Below, piece after piece: positions 55,195-64,000 of a stretch of DNA of 64,000 nucleotides (position 1 is its first letter; each line of letters starts with the position of its first letter). Source of the DNA: Halomonas sp. MCCC 1A13316. GTDB taxonomy: Bacteria; Pseudomonadota; Gammaproteobacteria; Pseudomonadales; Halomonadaceae. The translations under genes were made by a program, and so were the position numbers. The notes under the pieces are model-generated. The model had not been told where the DNA came from. It searched no databases and saw only the letters and a list, made by a program, of their open reading frames with translations. The DNA is taken from contig NZ_CP053382.1 in the NCBI RefSeq assembly GCF_014931605.1, positions 806,001 through 870,000 of the forward strand. Direction: 5' to 3'.

Positions 55195-56016
55195 TCAGGG
55201 AGTATCGCGCAGGCGAGTCAGGCCCTCCTGAGCGGTAGAGGCGACCAGCCGGCCGCTGCGGTCGAAGATGCTGCCGCGGGCGAAGCCACGAGCGCCGCCG
55301 GCCCAGGGGCTGTCCATCTCGTAGAGCAGCCAGTCATTGACCTTGACGTCATGATGGAACCATAGCGCGTGATCGAGACTGGCGATCTGCAGCTTGGGAT
55401 CGCGGAAGGTAATGCCATGTGGCACCAGGGCCGTGGTCAGCAGATTGAAGTCGGAACTGTAGGCCAGCAGGTAGCGATGCAGCGCCGGATCGTCGGGCAG
55501 CTCGCCGGTGAGGCGGAACCAGAGCCGCTTGCGTGAAGGTTGGCCCGGCTCGGCTTCGTCACCTAGGTGCAGGAATTCGATGGGATGACCGGGAAAGCGC
55601 TCCAGGCGGGCGTTCGGATCCTGGTCCAGCGCTTCGGGAAGGGTAACCTCGGGCATGGCTATCTGGTGCGTCATGCCCTCTTCGCGGCCATGGAAGGAGG
55701 CGCTGCAGAAGAAGATGGGACGCCCCTTCTGGATGGCGGTGACGCGCCGAGTAGTGAAGCTTCCGCCATCGCGCACGGCGTCGACCTGATAGACTACCGG
55801 GCGATGCGGGTCCCCGGGGCGCAGGAAATAACCGTGCAGCGAATGTGCCTGGCGGCTGGCATCCACCGTGTGAGAGGCGGCCGAGAGGGCCTGGCCAAGC
55901 ACCTGGCCACCGAACAGCTGCGGCAGGCCAAGATCCTGACTACGGCCGCGGAACAGGTTCTCTTCGATCTCTTCCAGACCGAGCAGGTCGACGAGCGCAT
56001 TCAGGGCAACGGTCAT
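55195..56016 (-). CDS. tesB: Acyl-CoA thioesterase II
   Basis: A 273-residue double-hotdog thioesterase: LVDLLGLEEIEENLFRGRSQDLGLPQLFGGQVLGQAL, GYFLRPGDPHRPVVYQVDAVRDGGSFTTRRVTAIQKG, then LQIASLDHALWFHHDVKVNDWLLYEMDSPWAGGARGFARG and LVASTAQEGLTRLR. The Asp of SLDHALWFH, a Ser/Thr in MDSPWAGG, and Gln in TAQEG correspond to the TesB catalytic residues. It hydrolyses medium- and long-chain acyl-CoA in the cytoplasm. It is the first minus-strand gene before the chemoreceptor but has its own 5' region, divergent from tadA with 61 bp between. Confidence 0.93.
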   Translation of the reverse strand: MTVALNALVDLLGLEEIEENLFRGRSQDLGLPQLFGGQVLGQALSAASHTVDASRQAHSLHGYFLRPGDPHRPVVYQVDAVRDGGSFTTRRVTAIQKGRPIFFCSASFHGREEGMTHQIAMPEVTLPEALDQDPNARLERFPGHPIEFLHLGDEAEPGQPSRKRLWFRLTGELPDDPALHRYLLAYSSDFNLLTTALVPHGITFRDPKLQIASLDHALWFHHDVKVNDWLLYEMDSPWAGGARGFARGSIFDRSGRLVASTAQEGLTRLRDTP

Positions 56017-56077
56017 GGGGCTTCCTCTGGCGTATCATACGGTTGTTTCAGGCAACAGCATAACGGAGTCCGCGCCG

Positions 56078-56569
56078 ATGCGCAGTGACGAATTCTACAT
56101 GCACCGGGCGCTGGACCAGGCCCGCGAAGGGCTGGCTGCCGGTGAGGTGCCGGTGGGGGCGGTGGTGGTGGATGCCGCCGGTGAAATCGTCGGCGCCGGC
56201 TACAATTCGCCTATTTCGGGCCACGACCCCAGCGCCCACGCCGAGATTCGCGCACTGCGTGCCGCCGCGGTGCACCTGGGCAATTATCGCCTCGATGGCT
56301 GCACCCTCTACGTCACCCTGGAACCCTGCCTGATGTGTACCGGAGCGATCATCCATGCTCGTATCGCCCGGCTGGTCTATGGCGCCGCCGAACCGCGTGC
56401 CGGCATGGTGGAATCGAAGGCCAACCTGTTCGCCCAGCCTTGGTACAACCATCGGGTCATGGTGGAGGGGGGTGTGCTCGCCGCGCGTGCAGCAAAAATG
56501 CTCAAGGCCTTCTTCGAAACCAGGCGTGAGAGCGGGGCAGCCTCGTCAGACTTTTTCGAAGGTGGTTAA
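56078..56569 (+). CDS. tadA: tRNA-specific adenosine deaminase
   Basis: A 163-residue deaminase that makes inosine at the wobble position of tRNA-Arg(ACG). Zinc-binding motifs are HAEIRALRAAAVH (the His and catalytic Glu) and EPCLMCTGAIIHARI (two Cys). The start is MRSDEFYMHRALDQAREGLAAGEVPVGAVVV. The family end LKAFFETRR is present. ATG 56078 has GGAG upstream and matches family length; an in-frame ATG at 56015 does not. The 3' end overlaps that of a diguanylate cyclase remnant on the other strand. Confidence 0.95.
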   Translation: MRSDEFYMHRALDQAREGLAAGEVPVGAVVVDAAGEIVGAGYNSPISGHDPSAHAEIRALRAAAVHLGNYRLDGCTLYVTLEPCLMCTGAIIHARIARLVYGAAEPRAGMVESKANLFAQPWYNHRVMVEGGVLAARAAKMLKAFFETRRESGAASSDFFEGG

Positions 56570-57059
56570 CGGTGGGGTCATCCTGACTTGATTGCGCCCC
56601 TCGGCCTTGGCGCGGTAGAGCGCATCGTCGGCAGCCTGCATGCGAACGGCGACGTCAAGCGGGCCGTCGACCAAGGTGACGACGGGTACGCGTGGCGATC
56701 AGTGTGGCAAGCAGAATCGGGCTGAGGGTCGTCAGCAGTGCCGGACGCCAGGCTTCCAGCGTCAGCCCGTCGGCCAGGCCGCGACTCATGGCGTTCCAGT
56801 GCGGCAGTGGAATCCAGTACTCCGGCAGCACATAGCTGGCCAGCGTCAAGGCCAGCGGCAACAGGGTGAGCCCTACCAGTATCTTGGCCGGCGCATGCCA
56901 GCCCCGCAACAGCAGCAACTGGGCCAGGACGAGCATGCCCGTCAGCCCGAGCGCAGCGAATTCATGCACCGGGCCGTCTTCACCCACGAATACGACACCA
57001 ATGGCGAGCGAAATGCTGGCCAGGCAGGTGAAGAAGGTGGCATGGCGGCACATGATCAC
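56546..57059 (-). pseudogene. Diguanylate cyclase with internal deletion
   Basis: From ATG 57059 the reverse frame encodes a multi-helix membrane sensor (ATFFTCLASISLAIGVVFVG, then EFAALGLTGMLVLAQLLLLRGW and LVGLTLLPLALTLASYVL). Near 56700 the frame ends at RRHLGRRPA. In a second frame the DNA resumes DGPLDVAVRMQAADDALYRA, then KAEGRNQV, the last 35 or so residues of a GGDEF domain, to a stop at 56546. The catalytic GGDEF and 120 residues are missing. Only the sensor half could be translated. Confidence 0.75.
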
Positions 57060-57065
57060 GCTCTT

Positions 57066-58532
57066 CTAGAGAAGGGGAGAGACGATGTCGAACAGCGGTG
57101 CGCCATCATCCTCTCCGTTCTGCAGGTTGTTCAATTGAAGGTACTGCTGTTGGCTGCGGTCGACGTAAGTCAGGATCTCATGGTAGCGCCGGATGTTGCG
57201 CACATAGATGACCGGCTCGCCGCCACGGGCGTAGCCATGGCGAGTCTTGCTGTGCCATTCATGTTGCTGCAGCAGCGGCAACGCCTCGCGTACGTCCTTC
57301 CAGCTATCGGGATTGCCGCCGCGCTCCTCGGCGATCTTGCGCGCATCGTACAGATGACCGAGCCCCACGTTGTAGGCGGCCATGGCCATGTAGAGCCGGT
57401 CTTCGCCCTGGATCGATTCTGGTAGACGCTCCTTGATCTGGCGCAGGTAGCGCGCGCCGCCATCCACGCTCTGGGCCGGATCGAGGCGGTCGCTCACGCC
57501 CATCTCGCCAGCGGTGGGCTGCGTCAGCATCATCAGCCCGCGTACGCCGGTGGGTGAGGTGGCTTCGGGGTTCCAGTGCGACTCCTGATAGCCCACTGCC
57601 GCCAGCAGCTTCCAGTCGAAACCGGTGTTGCGCGCCGCCTCGCGGAACAGCTCGGCGTAGTCCGGCAGGCGCTCGTTGAGGTGGGCGATGAAGGTACGCG
57701 CGCCAACGTACTCGAGATAGTCGTCATGACCGAAGTGGTTGGCGATCAGTTCGTCGAGCAGCCCTTTCTGTTGCAGGTCGGTGAGGAAACGGTTGGCCTC
57801 CTGCTGCAGCCCCAAACCGCCCTTGGCCGGAAAGGCCCAGGCCATCGAGAGCGGCTTGCCCAACGGAAAGCCGCGCTCCACGCCGGAAAAGAAGATCCGG
57901 TTGATGCGAAACTGATGCTCGAAGACCACGGCTGCATCGAGGTTGCCGCTCTCCACCCGGCTGAGCAGCTCGGCGACTTCCAGGTCAGAGGATTCTCGCC
58001 AGCCAAGCTCCGGATGCTCGGTTTGCAGTTCGCGCAGTACAAGATCGGTACCCGAGCCGCGGATGGTGCCGATGGTGAGGCCGGCGAGATCCTCGGTGGA
58101 ATCGACCGGCGGCAGGCCGCGGCGGTAGACCAGCAGCGGTTGCAGGTCGAGGATCGGGCGACTATAGATAAGGTCTTGCTGGGTCAGGTCAAGCGGCAGG
58201 GCGGCCGCGGCCAGATCGCCTTCCTGGCGCACCGCATCCAGCGCGCTCTGGATATGGTGGCGCGAGTCCAGGGTCAGGCTGACGCCGAGGAAGTCGGCGA
58301 AACGGAGCATCAGCTCGTATTCGAATCCCGTCGGGCCGTGACGCCCCTCGTAGTAGGTGGTCGGCGTATTGCGCGTGTGAATGCTGATGAAATCGCGGTG
58401 ACGAACGGCTTCCAGCAAACCACTGGGGGGCTTGAAATGGCGGTAGGGCGCCAGGCACAGGATGACTCCTAGCAGCAACAAGGCGGCCAGGCGCAGGCGG
58501 CTTAGCGGGACAGGACTATCAAACTGGGGCAT
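57066..58532 (-). CDS. mltF: Membrane-bound lytic transglycosylase F
   Basis: A 488-residue protein. One N-terminal helix ([18 protein letters not shown]) is followed by an SBP-bac-3-type regulatory domain (residues 40-265: [28 protein letters not shown]). A C-terminal soluble lytic transglycosylase domain has the catalytic Glu317 in [27 protein letters not shown] and [17 protein letters not shown]. MltF cleaves peptidoglycan glycan strands to 1,6-anhydro products in the periplasm. It is divergent from purL, as is common in gammaproteobacteria. Confidence 0.94.
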   Translation of the reverse strand: MPQFDSPVPLSRLRLAALLLLGVILCLAPYRHFKPPSGLLEAVRHRDFISIHTRNTPTTYYEGRHGPTGFEYELMLRFADFLGVSLTLDSRHHIQSALDAVRQEGDLAAAALPLDLTQQDLIYSRPILDLQPLLVYRRGLPPVDSTEDLAGLTIGTIRGSGTDLVLRELQTEHPELGWRESSDLEVAELLSRVESGNLDAAVVFEHQFRINRIFFSGVERGFPLGKPLSMAWAFPAKGGLGLQQEANRFLTDLQQKGLLDELIANHFGHDDYLEYVGARTFIAHLNERLPDYAELFREAARNTGFDWKLLAAVGYQESHWNPEATSPTGVRGLMMLTQPTAGEMGVSDRLDPAQSVDGGARYLRQIKERLPESIQGEDRLYMAMAAYNVGLGHLYDARKIAEERGGNPDSWKDVREALPLLQQHEWHSKTRHGYARGGEPVIYVRNIRRYHEILTYVDRSQQQYLQLNNLQNGEDDGAPLFDIVSPLL

Positions 58533-58686
58533 TCAGACGACGATCGGCGAAGAGAGCTTCACGATAACGGTCCGAGGCACGACTGTCATCTGCTGCATTT
58601 CGTCTACCCCTCGCTTTCCAGTATCATGTCGCCTTTCTGCGCCGCCGTGCGGCCCCTTCCTCCGCTTGCTTCAGAGGCTTCAAGAC

Positions 58687-61600
58687 ATGCTCGAACTTCG
58701 AGGCGCGCCTGCCCTTTCCGCTTTCCGTCATGACAAGCTGCTGGCTGCCCTGCGCGCACGGGTTCCCGAGGTCGAGTCCCTGCGCGCCGCCTACGTGCAT
58801 TTCGTGGATCACTCCGGTGAATTTTCCGACGAGGAGCGTAACCTCCTCGGCCAGTTGCTCGATTATGGCATCAGAAGCGGGAGCGATGAGCCCCAGAGCG
58901 CGCTCGATAGCGAAGGCCAACTGTTCCTCGTGGTGCCGCGCATCGGTACTCAGTCGCCATGGTCGTCCAAGGCCACCGACATCGCCCACAACTGCGGCCT
59001 GGAGCGAGTGCGTCGGATCGAGCGCGGGATCGCCTACCGCGTGGCACTCAAAGCGCCGATGTCCGAGGCGGCCTTCATGGCGATTCACGAGACCCTCCAT
59101 GACCGCATGACCGAGAGCGTGCTGACCGACGCCTCAGATGCCGCTCGATTGTTCGCTCATCATGAGCCGGCGCCGCTGGGGCAGGTGGATATCCTCGAGG
59201 GGGGCCGTGCGGCGCTCGAGGAAGCCAACCTCAACCTGGGCCTGGCGCTGGCCGAGGATGAGATCGACTACCTGGTCGATGCCTTCCGCGACCTGGAGCG
59301 CAACCCCTCGGACGTCGAACTGATGATGTTCGCCCAGGCCAACTCCGAGCATTGCCGACACAAGATCTTCAACGCCGACTGGGTGATCGACGGCGAGGCG
59401 CAGAGCCATTCGCTGTTCAAGATGATCAAGAATACCTACCAGGCCGCACCCGAGAACATTCTCTCCGCCTATAGCGATAACGCCGCGGTGATCGAAGGGA
59501 CTACGGCGCCGCGTTTCTTCGCCGCGCCGCTGACCGGCAAGGCCGCCGAGCGCGCCGTGTACGCTGCGCAGCGCGAGCCGATCCACATCCTGATGAAGGT
59601 GGAGACTCACAACCACCCCACGGCGATTGCGCCCTATCCGGGAGCAGCCACCGGCGCTGGTGGCGAGATCCGCGACGAAGGTGCCACCGGCATCGGCGGT
59701 AAGCCCAAGGCCGGCCTCACCGGCTTCACCGTCTCCAACCTGCGCATCCCCGAGTTCGTTCAACCCTGGGAGGCGTTCGACTACGGCAAGCCCGAGCGCA
59801 TGCAGTCGGCGCTTGCAATCATGCTTGAGGGGCCCATCGGCGGGGCGTCGTTCAACAACGAATTCGGGCGCCCCAACCTTGCCGGCTATTTCCGTACCTA
59901 TGAGCAGGACACCATGGGGGCTGGTGGCATCGAGCGGCGCGGCTACCACAAGCCGATCATGATCGCCGGCGGCTACGGCAACATTCGTGAAGGCCATGTG
60001 CAGAAGGGCGTGATCCCCGTCGGCGGTAAGCTGATCGTGATGGGCGGGCCGGCCATGTTGATCGGCCTGGGTGGCGGGGCGGCCTCGTCGATGGCCTCCG
60101 GCGCCTCCAGCGCCGACCTCGATTTCGCCTCGGTGCAGCGCGAGAACCCCGAAATGGAACGCCGAGCCCAGGAAGTGATCGACCGCTGCTGGGCGCTGGG
60201 CGAGGCCAATCCCATCCGCTTCTTCCATGACGTCGGTGCCGGCGGGCTCTCCAACGCCCTGCCCGAGCTGGTCAAGGACGGTGAGCGCGGCGGACGCTTC
60301 GAGCTGCGCGAGGTACCCAACGCCGAGCCCGGCATGAGCCCGCTGGAGATCTGGTGCAACGAGGCCCAGGAACGCTATGTGCTGGCCGTGGCGCCGCAGG
60401 ACCTCGACACCTTCGATGCGCTGTGCGCCCGCGAGCGCTGCCCCTACGCCGTGGTCGGCGAGGCCACCGAGGCGCATCACTTGGAGGTGCACGACGGTCA
60501 CTTCGCGACGAAACCGGTCGACCTGCCGATGAGCGTCCTGTTCGGCAAGCCGCCGAAGATGCAGCGTGAATTTCAGCGCGAGGCGCTGGAACTGCCCGGC
60601 GTAATGCTCGACAACCTCGACCTGCGCGAGGCGATGGAGCGTGTGCTGCGCCTGCCCACGGTGGCTTCCAAGAGTTTCCTGATCACCATTGGCGACCGCT
60701 CGATTACCGGAATGGTGGCCCGCGACCAGATGGTCGGCCCGTGGCAGGTGCCGGTGGCCGACGTCGCCGTCACCACCGCGAGCTTCGATACCCACGCCGG
60801 CGAGGCCATGGCCATGGGCGAGCGCCCGCCGGTGGCATTGATCGACCCGGCGGCGAGCGCCCGGCTGGCGGTGGCAGAGACCATCACCAACCTAGCGGCG
60901 GCACCCATCGAGAATCTCGGCGACATCAAGCTCTCCGCCAACTGGATGAGTGCCGCCGATCACGTCGGCGAGAACCAGGCGCTGTTCGACGCGGTCCACG
61001 CGGTGGGCATGGAACTCTGCCCGCAGCTCGGCATTGCCATCCCGGTGGGCAAGGACTCCATGTCCATGCGCACCGCCTGGCGGAGCGACGACGAGGCCGA
61101 GGAGAAGAGCGTCACCGCGCCGCTCACGTTGGCGGTCACTGGCTTCGCGCCGGCCACCGATGCGCTGAAGACCCTGACGCCGCAGATCAACCTCGACCAG
61201 GACGAGAGCGACCTGATCCTGGTTGACCTGGGTGGCGGCCGGAACCGCCTGGGCGGCTCGGCACTGGCGCAGGTCTACGGCCAGGTCGGCAACGAGTGCC
61301 CGGACCTCGATGACCCGGAGGATCTCAAGGCGTTCTTCGCCGTAATCCAGGGGCTCAACCGCGACGACAAACTGCTGGCCTACCACGATCGCAGCGACGG
61401 TGGCCTGCTGGTGACTCTGCTGGAGATGGCCTTCGCCGCTCGCGCCGGCCTCGAGATCAAGCTCGACTGGCTGATCGACGAGCCGACCCAGGCGGTCGAT
61501 GCGCTGTTCGCCGAGGAGCTCGGCGCGGTGATTCAGGTCAACCGCCGGCATACCGAAGAGGTGCTGGCCCAGTTCGCCGCGGCCGGCATCGAGACCTGTG

Positions 61601-62628
61601 GCGTCATCGCTCGGCCACGCTACGACGACCAGGTGCGCGTGACCCTGTTCGAGGAACCGCTGCTGGAGACCACCCGGCTGCTGACTCAGCGCACCTGGGC
61701 CGAGACCAGCTACCGCATGCAGGCGCTGCGCGACAATCCCGACTGCGCCAAGAGCGAGTTCGACGGACTGCTCGACGGCCGCGATCCGGGCCTCTCGGCC
61801 ACTGCCACCTTCGATGTCGACGAGGACATCGCCGCGCCGTTCGTCAACACGTCGCGTCCGGCGGTGGCCATCCTGCGCGAGCAGGGCGTCAACGGTCATG
61901 TGGAAATGGCCTGGGCCTTCGACCGTGCCGGCTTCGAGGCGGTGGATGTGCACATGAGCGACATTCTCGAAGGGCGAATTACCCTTGAGGAGTTCAAGGG
62001 TTTGGTCGCCTGCGGCGGCTTCTCCTACGGCGACGTGCTCGGCGCCGGCGGCGGCTGGGCCAAGTCGGTGCTGTTCAACCCGCGTGCCCGGGAGCAGTTC
62101 GCAGCCTTTTTCGAGCGCGACGACAGCTTCGGTCTCGGGGTGTGCAACGGTTGCCAGATGTTCGCCCAGCTCAAGGAACTGATCCCCGGTGCCGAGAACT
62201 GGCCGCGCTTCGTGCGCAACGAGTCCGAGCAGTTCGAGGCCCGGGTGGCCATGGTACAGGTGGAGCAGAATCCTTCGATCCTGCTGGCCGGCATGGAGGG
62301 GTCGCGGCTACCGATCGCCGTGGCACACGGCGAGGGGCGTGCCGAGTTCCGCGACAGCGCCCACCTGCGCAGCATGCAGGGCAGCGCACAGGTCGCATTG
62401 CGCTACGTCGACAACTACGGCCAGGTGACCACTCACTATCCGGCCAACCCCAACGGCTCGCCTTCCGGCATCACCGGCCTGACCACACCGGATGGGCGTG
62501 TCACCATCATGATGCCTCACCCGGAGCGGGTGGTGCGGGCCGTGAGCAACTCCTGGCGTCCTGCGGAGTGGGGTCGGGACGGTGCCTGGATGCGGCTGTT
62601 CCGCAACGCGCGCGTGTGGCTTGGCTGA
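58687..62628 (+). CDS. purL: Phosphoribosylformylglycinamidine synthase
   Basis: A 1313-residue large-type PurL, the fourth step of purine synthesis (FGAR + Gln + ATP to FGAM). Order: an N-terminal PurS-like domain ([20 protein letters not shown]), the linker and two ATP-binding AIRS-like halves ([20 protein letters not shown], then [33 protein letters not shown]). The C-terminal glutaminase has the nucleophile Cys in [15 protein letters not shown] and the His/Glu region [18 protein letters not shown] 58687 sits behind GAGG. An upstream frame open from 58462 is antisense to mltF and not coding. A terminator follows at 62661-62682. Confidence 0.97.
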   Translation: MLELRGAPALSAFRHDKLLAALRARVPEVESLRAAYVHFVDHSGEFSDEERNLLGQLLDYGIRSGSDEPQSALDSEGQLFLVVPRIGTQSPWSSKATDIAHNCGLERVRRIERGIAYRVALKAPMSEAAFMAIHETLHDRMTESVLTDASDAARLFAHHEPAPLGQVDILEGGRAALEEANLNLGLALAEDEIDYLVDAFRDLERNPSDVELMMFAQANSEHCRHKIFNADWVIDGEAQSHSLFKMIKNTYQAAPENILSAYSDNAAVIEGTTAPRFFAAPLTGKAAERAVYAAQREPIHILMKVETHNHPTAIAPYPGAATGAGGEIRDEGATGIGGKPKAGLTGFTVSNLRIPEFVQPWEAFDYGKPERMQSALAIMLEGPIGGASFNNEFGRPNLAGYFRTYEQDTMGAGGIERRGYHKPIMIAGGYGNIREGHVQKGVIPVGGKLIVMGGPAMLIGLGGGAASSMASGASSADLDFASVQRENPEMERRAQEVIDRCWALGEANPIRFFHDVGAGGLSNALPELVKDGERGGRFELREVPNAEPGMSPLEIWCNEAQERYVLAVAPQDLDTFDALCARERCPYAVVGEATEAHHLEVHDGHFATKPVDLPMSVLFGKPPKMQREFQREALELPGVMLDNLDLREAMERVLRLPTVASKSFLITIGDRSITGMVARDQMVGPWQVPVADVAVTTASFDTHAGEAMAMGERPPVALIDPAASARLAVAETITNLAAAPIENLGDIKLSANWMSAADHVGENQALFDAVHAVGMELCPQLGIAIPVGKDSMSMRTAWRSDDEAEEKSVTAPLTLAVTGFAPATDALKTLTPQINLDQDESDLILVDLGGGRNRLGGSALAQVYGQVGNECPDLDDPEDLKAFFAVIQGLNRDDKLLAYHDRSDGGLLVTLLEMAFAARAGLEIKLDWLIDEPTQAVDALFAEELGAVIQVNRRHTEEVLAQFAAAGIETCGVIARPRYDDQVRVTLFEEPLLETTRLLTQRTWAETSYRMQALRDNPDCAKSEFDGLLDGRDPGLSATATFDVDEDIAAPFVNTSRPAVAILREQGVNGHVEMAWAFDRAGFEAVDVHMSDILEGRITLEEFKGLVACGGFSYGDVLGAGGGWAKSVLFNPRAREQFAAFFERDDSFGLGVCNGCQMFAQLKELIPGAENWPRFVRNESEQFEARVAMVQVEQNPSILLAGMEGSRLPIAVAHGEGRAEFRDSAHLRSMQGSAQVALRYVDNYGQVTTHYPANPNGSPSGITGLTTPDGRVTIMMPHPERVVRAVSNSWRPAEWGRDGAWMRLFRNARVWLG

Positions 62629-62660
62629 TTCTCGATCGGCATGAAAGAAACGAAATAAAA

Positions 62661-62682
62661 GAGGCGGCCTGCGGGCCGCCTC
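62661..62682 (+). terminator. Rho-independent terminator of purL
   Basis: A 9-bp perfect GC-rich stem (62661-62669 with 62674-62682) with a TGCG loop, flanked by AAAA before and TTCGTTT after, 32 bp past the purL stop. Confidence 0.85.
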
Positions 62683-62753
62683 TTCGTTTACAGCTGTCCT
62701 GGCTCATCCCTGCCGTTTTATGGCTGGCTGCGCTGCCCGACTAAGGCATCGCT

Positions 62754-63251
62754 TCAGGCGCGCTGTTCCATTTGCGTCGATTCACTGCGAGAAGCGAGGA
62801 AACCCTCCAGCACGGTATGCTCCGCCCGCTTCTGCTTGATCACCGCCGTCAGGGCGGGATATAGCGCCGGTACGGTGCTGGCTTCGCGCAGATGCTCATG
62901 GAAGTGCAGCGAGTATCCGGCGTCGGTCACCGCCTGGGTCAAGACATCATATGCCACTGCCTGAGTGCTGACGAAGAAGGGAGGTGCCAAGGTAGCACTT
63001 GGCTGTGCCTGAATGCCGGAAGGCTCCGGAAGGCCCAACTGACGCGAGAGGCGGCGTAACTCCTCGACGCGCATTTCGCATTGGATTCCAAGTGAGGCCA
63101 TCAGGCGGCTCACGGCGGTATCGAAAGGCAGGAAGCTGAAAGCGAGTCGTCTATAGCGCATGACCTCGTTGCGCTCGTGCGCTTCGGCGAGTGTCAGCAG
63201 CTCTTCCAGCACCAGGGCCAGCCTGGTGATCCTTGTTTGTTTTTCTGGCAT
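62754..63251 (-). CDS. Uncharacterised helical protein, 165 aa
   Basis: I do not recognise a family. ATG 63251 has AGAGGA upstream; the open frame extends 10 codons further. It is predicted all-helical: RLALVLEELLTLAEAHERNEVMRYRRLAFSF, DTAVSRLMASLGIQCEMRVEEL and ALYPALTAVIKQKRAEHTVLEGFLA. The acidic/His pattern in HERNEVMRYRRLA and LHFHEHLREA resembles ferritin-like four-helix proteins. I do not see paired EXXH motifs, so metal binding is uncertain. It lies alone between purL and the crotonase gene. Confidence 0.55.
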   Translation of the reverse strand: MPEKQTRITRLALVLEELLTLAEAHERNEVMRYRRLAFSFLPFDTAVSRLMASLGIQCEMRVEELRRLSRQLGLPEPSGIQAQPSATLAPPFFVSTQAVAYDVLTQAVTDAGYSLHFHEHLREASTVPALYPALTAVIKQKRAEHTVLEGFLASRSESTQMEQRA

Positions 63252-63575
63252 GGCGGTGTCCTCTTTACGAAGGCCGAGCATCAGCCGCTTCCCCGCATGT
63301 TGGCGGCCACAATGATGCTCAGAGAATGCCTTCGGTTTGCATGACCTTCATCAAGTTTCGCGACGTTTAGGTCCGATGAACCAGTGATTCCATCCACGGG
63401 TATGACGAAAGCCACGCTACTCCCCATTGCCCTTTGGTGGCTTCGCCCGACACAGCACTGAACTCTCACTATAGACGAACTGCGGAAAAATCCATCGAAG
63501 CAAAATGAAACGAAGGTTTGACAACTGTAGCCGTCGCGCCAGACTGCCTTGACGAATGACATGAGGCAGCCATGC
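63252..63575. other. Intergenic stretch with no gene seen
   Basis: This 324-bp gap separates the divergent helical-protein and crotonase genes. It is locally AT-richer (around 63470-63540) and presumably holds both promoters. I found no convincing protein frame, RNA or repeat. Open frames on the minus strand here look accidental. Confidence 0.5.
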
Positions 63576-64000
63576 ATGACACAGCAAGTTTTTCATGAAC
63601 GGGTGACACTTACGTTTCAGGATCATGTGGCCGAGGTCGCCCTGGCGAGACCTCGCGAGCACAACGGCCTCGACTGGGCGATGATCGATGCCCTGCTGGC
63701 AGCGCAGCAGTGCTTGCGTGAACTCGACGGTTTGCGCGCCGTGGTACTCAAGGGGGAGGGGGAGAGCTTCTGCGCCGGCCTCGACATGGCAGCGATCATG
63801 TCCCGCCCCGAGCGGCTGCCCTCGTTGCTGGCTGCCGACGAACAGGGCATCAATCCGGTGCAGCGTCTGGCGCTGGGCTGGCGCGATGCCGGCGTGCCGG
63901 TGATCGCCGCCCTGCACGGGCATGTCTATGGGGGTGGCCTGCAGATCGCATTGGGCGCCGATATTCGCGTGGTGCACCGCGAGGCTCGGCTGGCACTGCT
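63576..64000 (+). CDS. Enoyl-CoA hydratase/isomerase family protein (partial, runs off window end)
   Basis: From ATG 63576 the frame stays open to the window edge (141 codons). It encodes the N-terminal half of a crotonase: VTLTFQDHVAEVALARPREHNGLDWAMIDAL, VVLKGEGESFCAGLDMAAIM with the first oxyanion-hole loop (CAGLD), and ALHGHVYGGGLQIALGADIRVV with the second. Crotonase enzymes hydrate, isomerise or hydrolyse acyl-CoA. Without the C-terminal residues the exact reaction cannot be called. It is unrelated to the preceding gene. Confidence 0.88.
   Translation, partial: MTQQVFHERVTLTFQDHVAEVALARPREHNGLDWAMIDALLAAQQCLRELDGLRAVVLKGEGESFCAGLDMAAIMSRPERLPSLLAADEQGINPVQRLALGWRDAGVPVIAALHGHVYGGGLQIALGADIRVVHREARLAL

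Noticed and set aside
59134..60795. 553-codon open frame antisense to purL
   Set aside because: It is a shadow of the purL coding strand; the amino-acid pattern is Gly/His/Val-biased and unlike a folded protein.

Overview
This 64-kb window is chromosomal DNA of a high-GC gammaproteobacterium, most likely Halomonadaceae or a close relative. I infer this from gene content and codon use; no rRNA or taxonomic marker is present. Gene density is normal from about 21 kb onward. The first 21 kb is different, with many truncated or frameshifted genes and insertion-sequence (IS) remnants.

0-10.7 kb: small accessory and stress-type genes (MAPEG, VOC, PhzF, AhpD-like, NDH-2, AraC, ABM monooxygenases, YrhK) mixed with broken ones. 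Several breaks look like deletions joining two genes. A GNAT fragment abuts a TetR fragment and a rhodanese fragment abuts a LysR fragment, each pair head-to-head with both 5' ends lost. An ABM gene also runs into a DUF899 tail. ArsR, VOC and YedK remnants follow.

10.7-20.9 kb: an island bounded by decayed IS66, IS30, ISL3 and IS3 pieces. It carries a LysR regulator divergent from a carbon-nitrogen hydrolase, then a lower-GC operon: FAD-dependent oxidase, TRAP transporter (P, Q, M) and an EutQ-like cupin. Together these look like uptake and oxidation of an unidentified amine or amide carrying a carboxylate.

21-43.7 kb: core and housekeeping genes. They include trpBA with a divergent LysR, lhr, nfo, a PAS-GGDEF cyclase, a MocR regulator, PaiB and acetyltransferases, a frameshifted AdaA-AlkA gene followed by ogt, MarR with a DMT exporter, a nitroreductase, and an ECF42-type sigma factor with its DGPF partner.

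43.8-52.2 kb: the most unusual locus, a compact operon of complex I membrane-arm homologues in the order A, fused degenerate B/D, H, J, K, L, M, N. No NuoC, E, F, G or I is present. The NuoB/NuoD-like fusion lacks the cluster N2 cysteines and NuoH lacks its conserved quinone-site loop. The L, M and N antiporter-like subunits keep most proton-channel residues, with changes in M (Glu to Asp) and N (Glu to Leu). This looks like an ion-translocating complex uncoupled from NADH and quinone chemistry. A secreted BFN-nuclease/PDZ protein follows, and an MgtC/DUF4010 membrane protein lies divergent.

52.3-64 kb: a chemoreceptor with a CheR/CheB tether and a sigma-28-like promoter, tesB, tadA, a deleted diguanylate cyclase, mltF, purL with a strong terminator, a helical protein of unknown function, and the start of a crotonase gene at the window edge.
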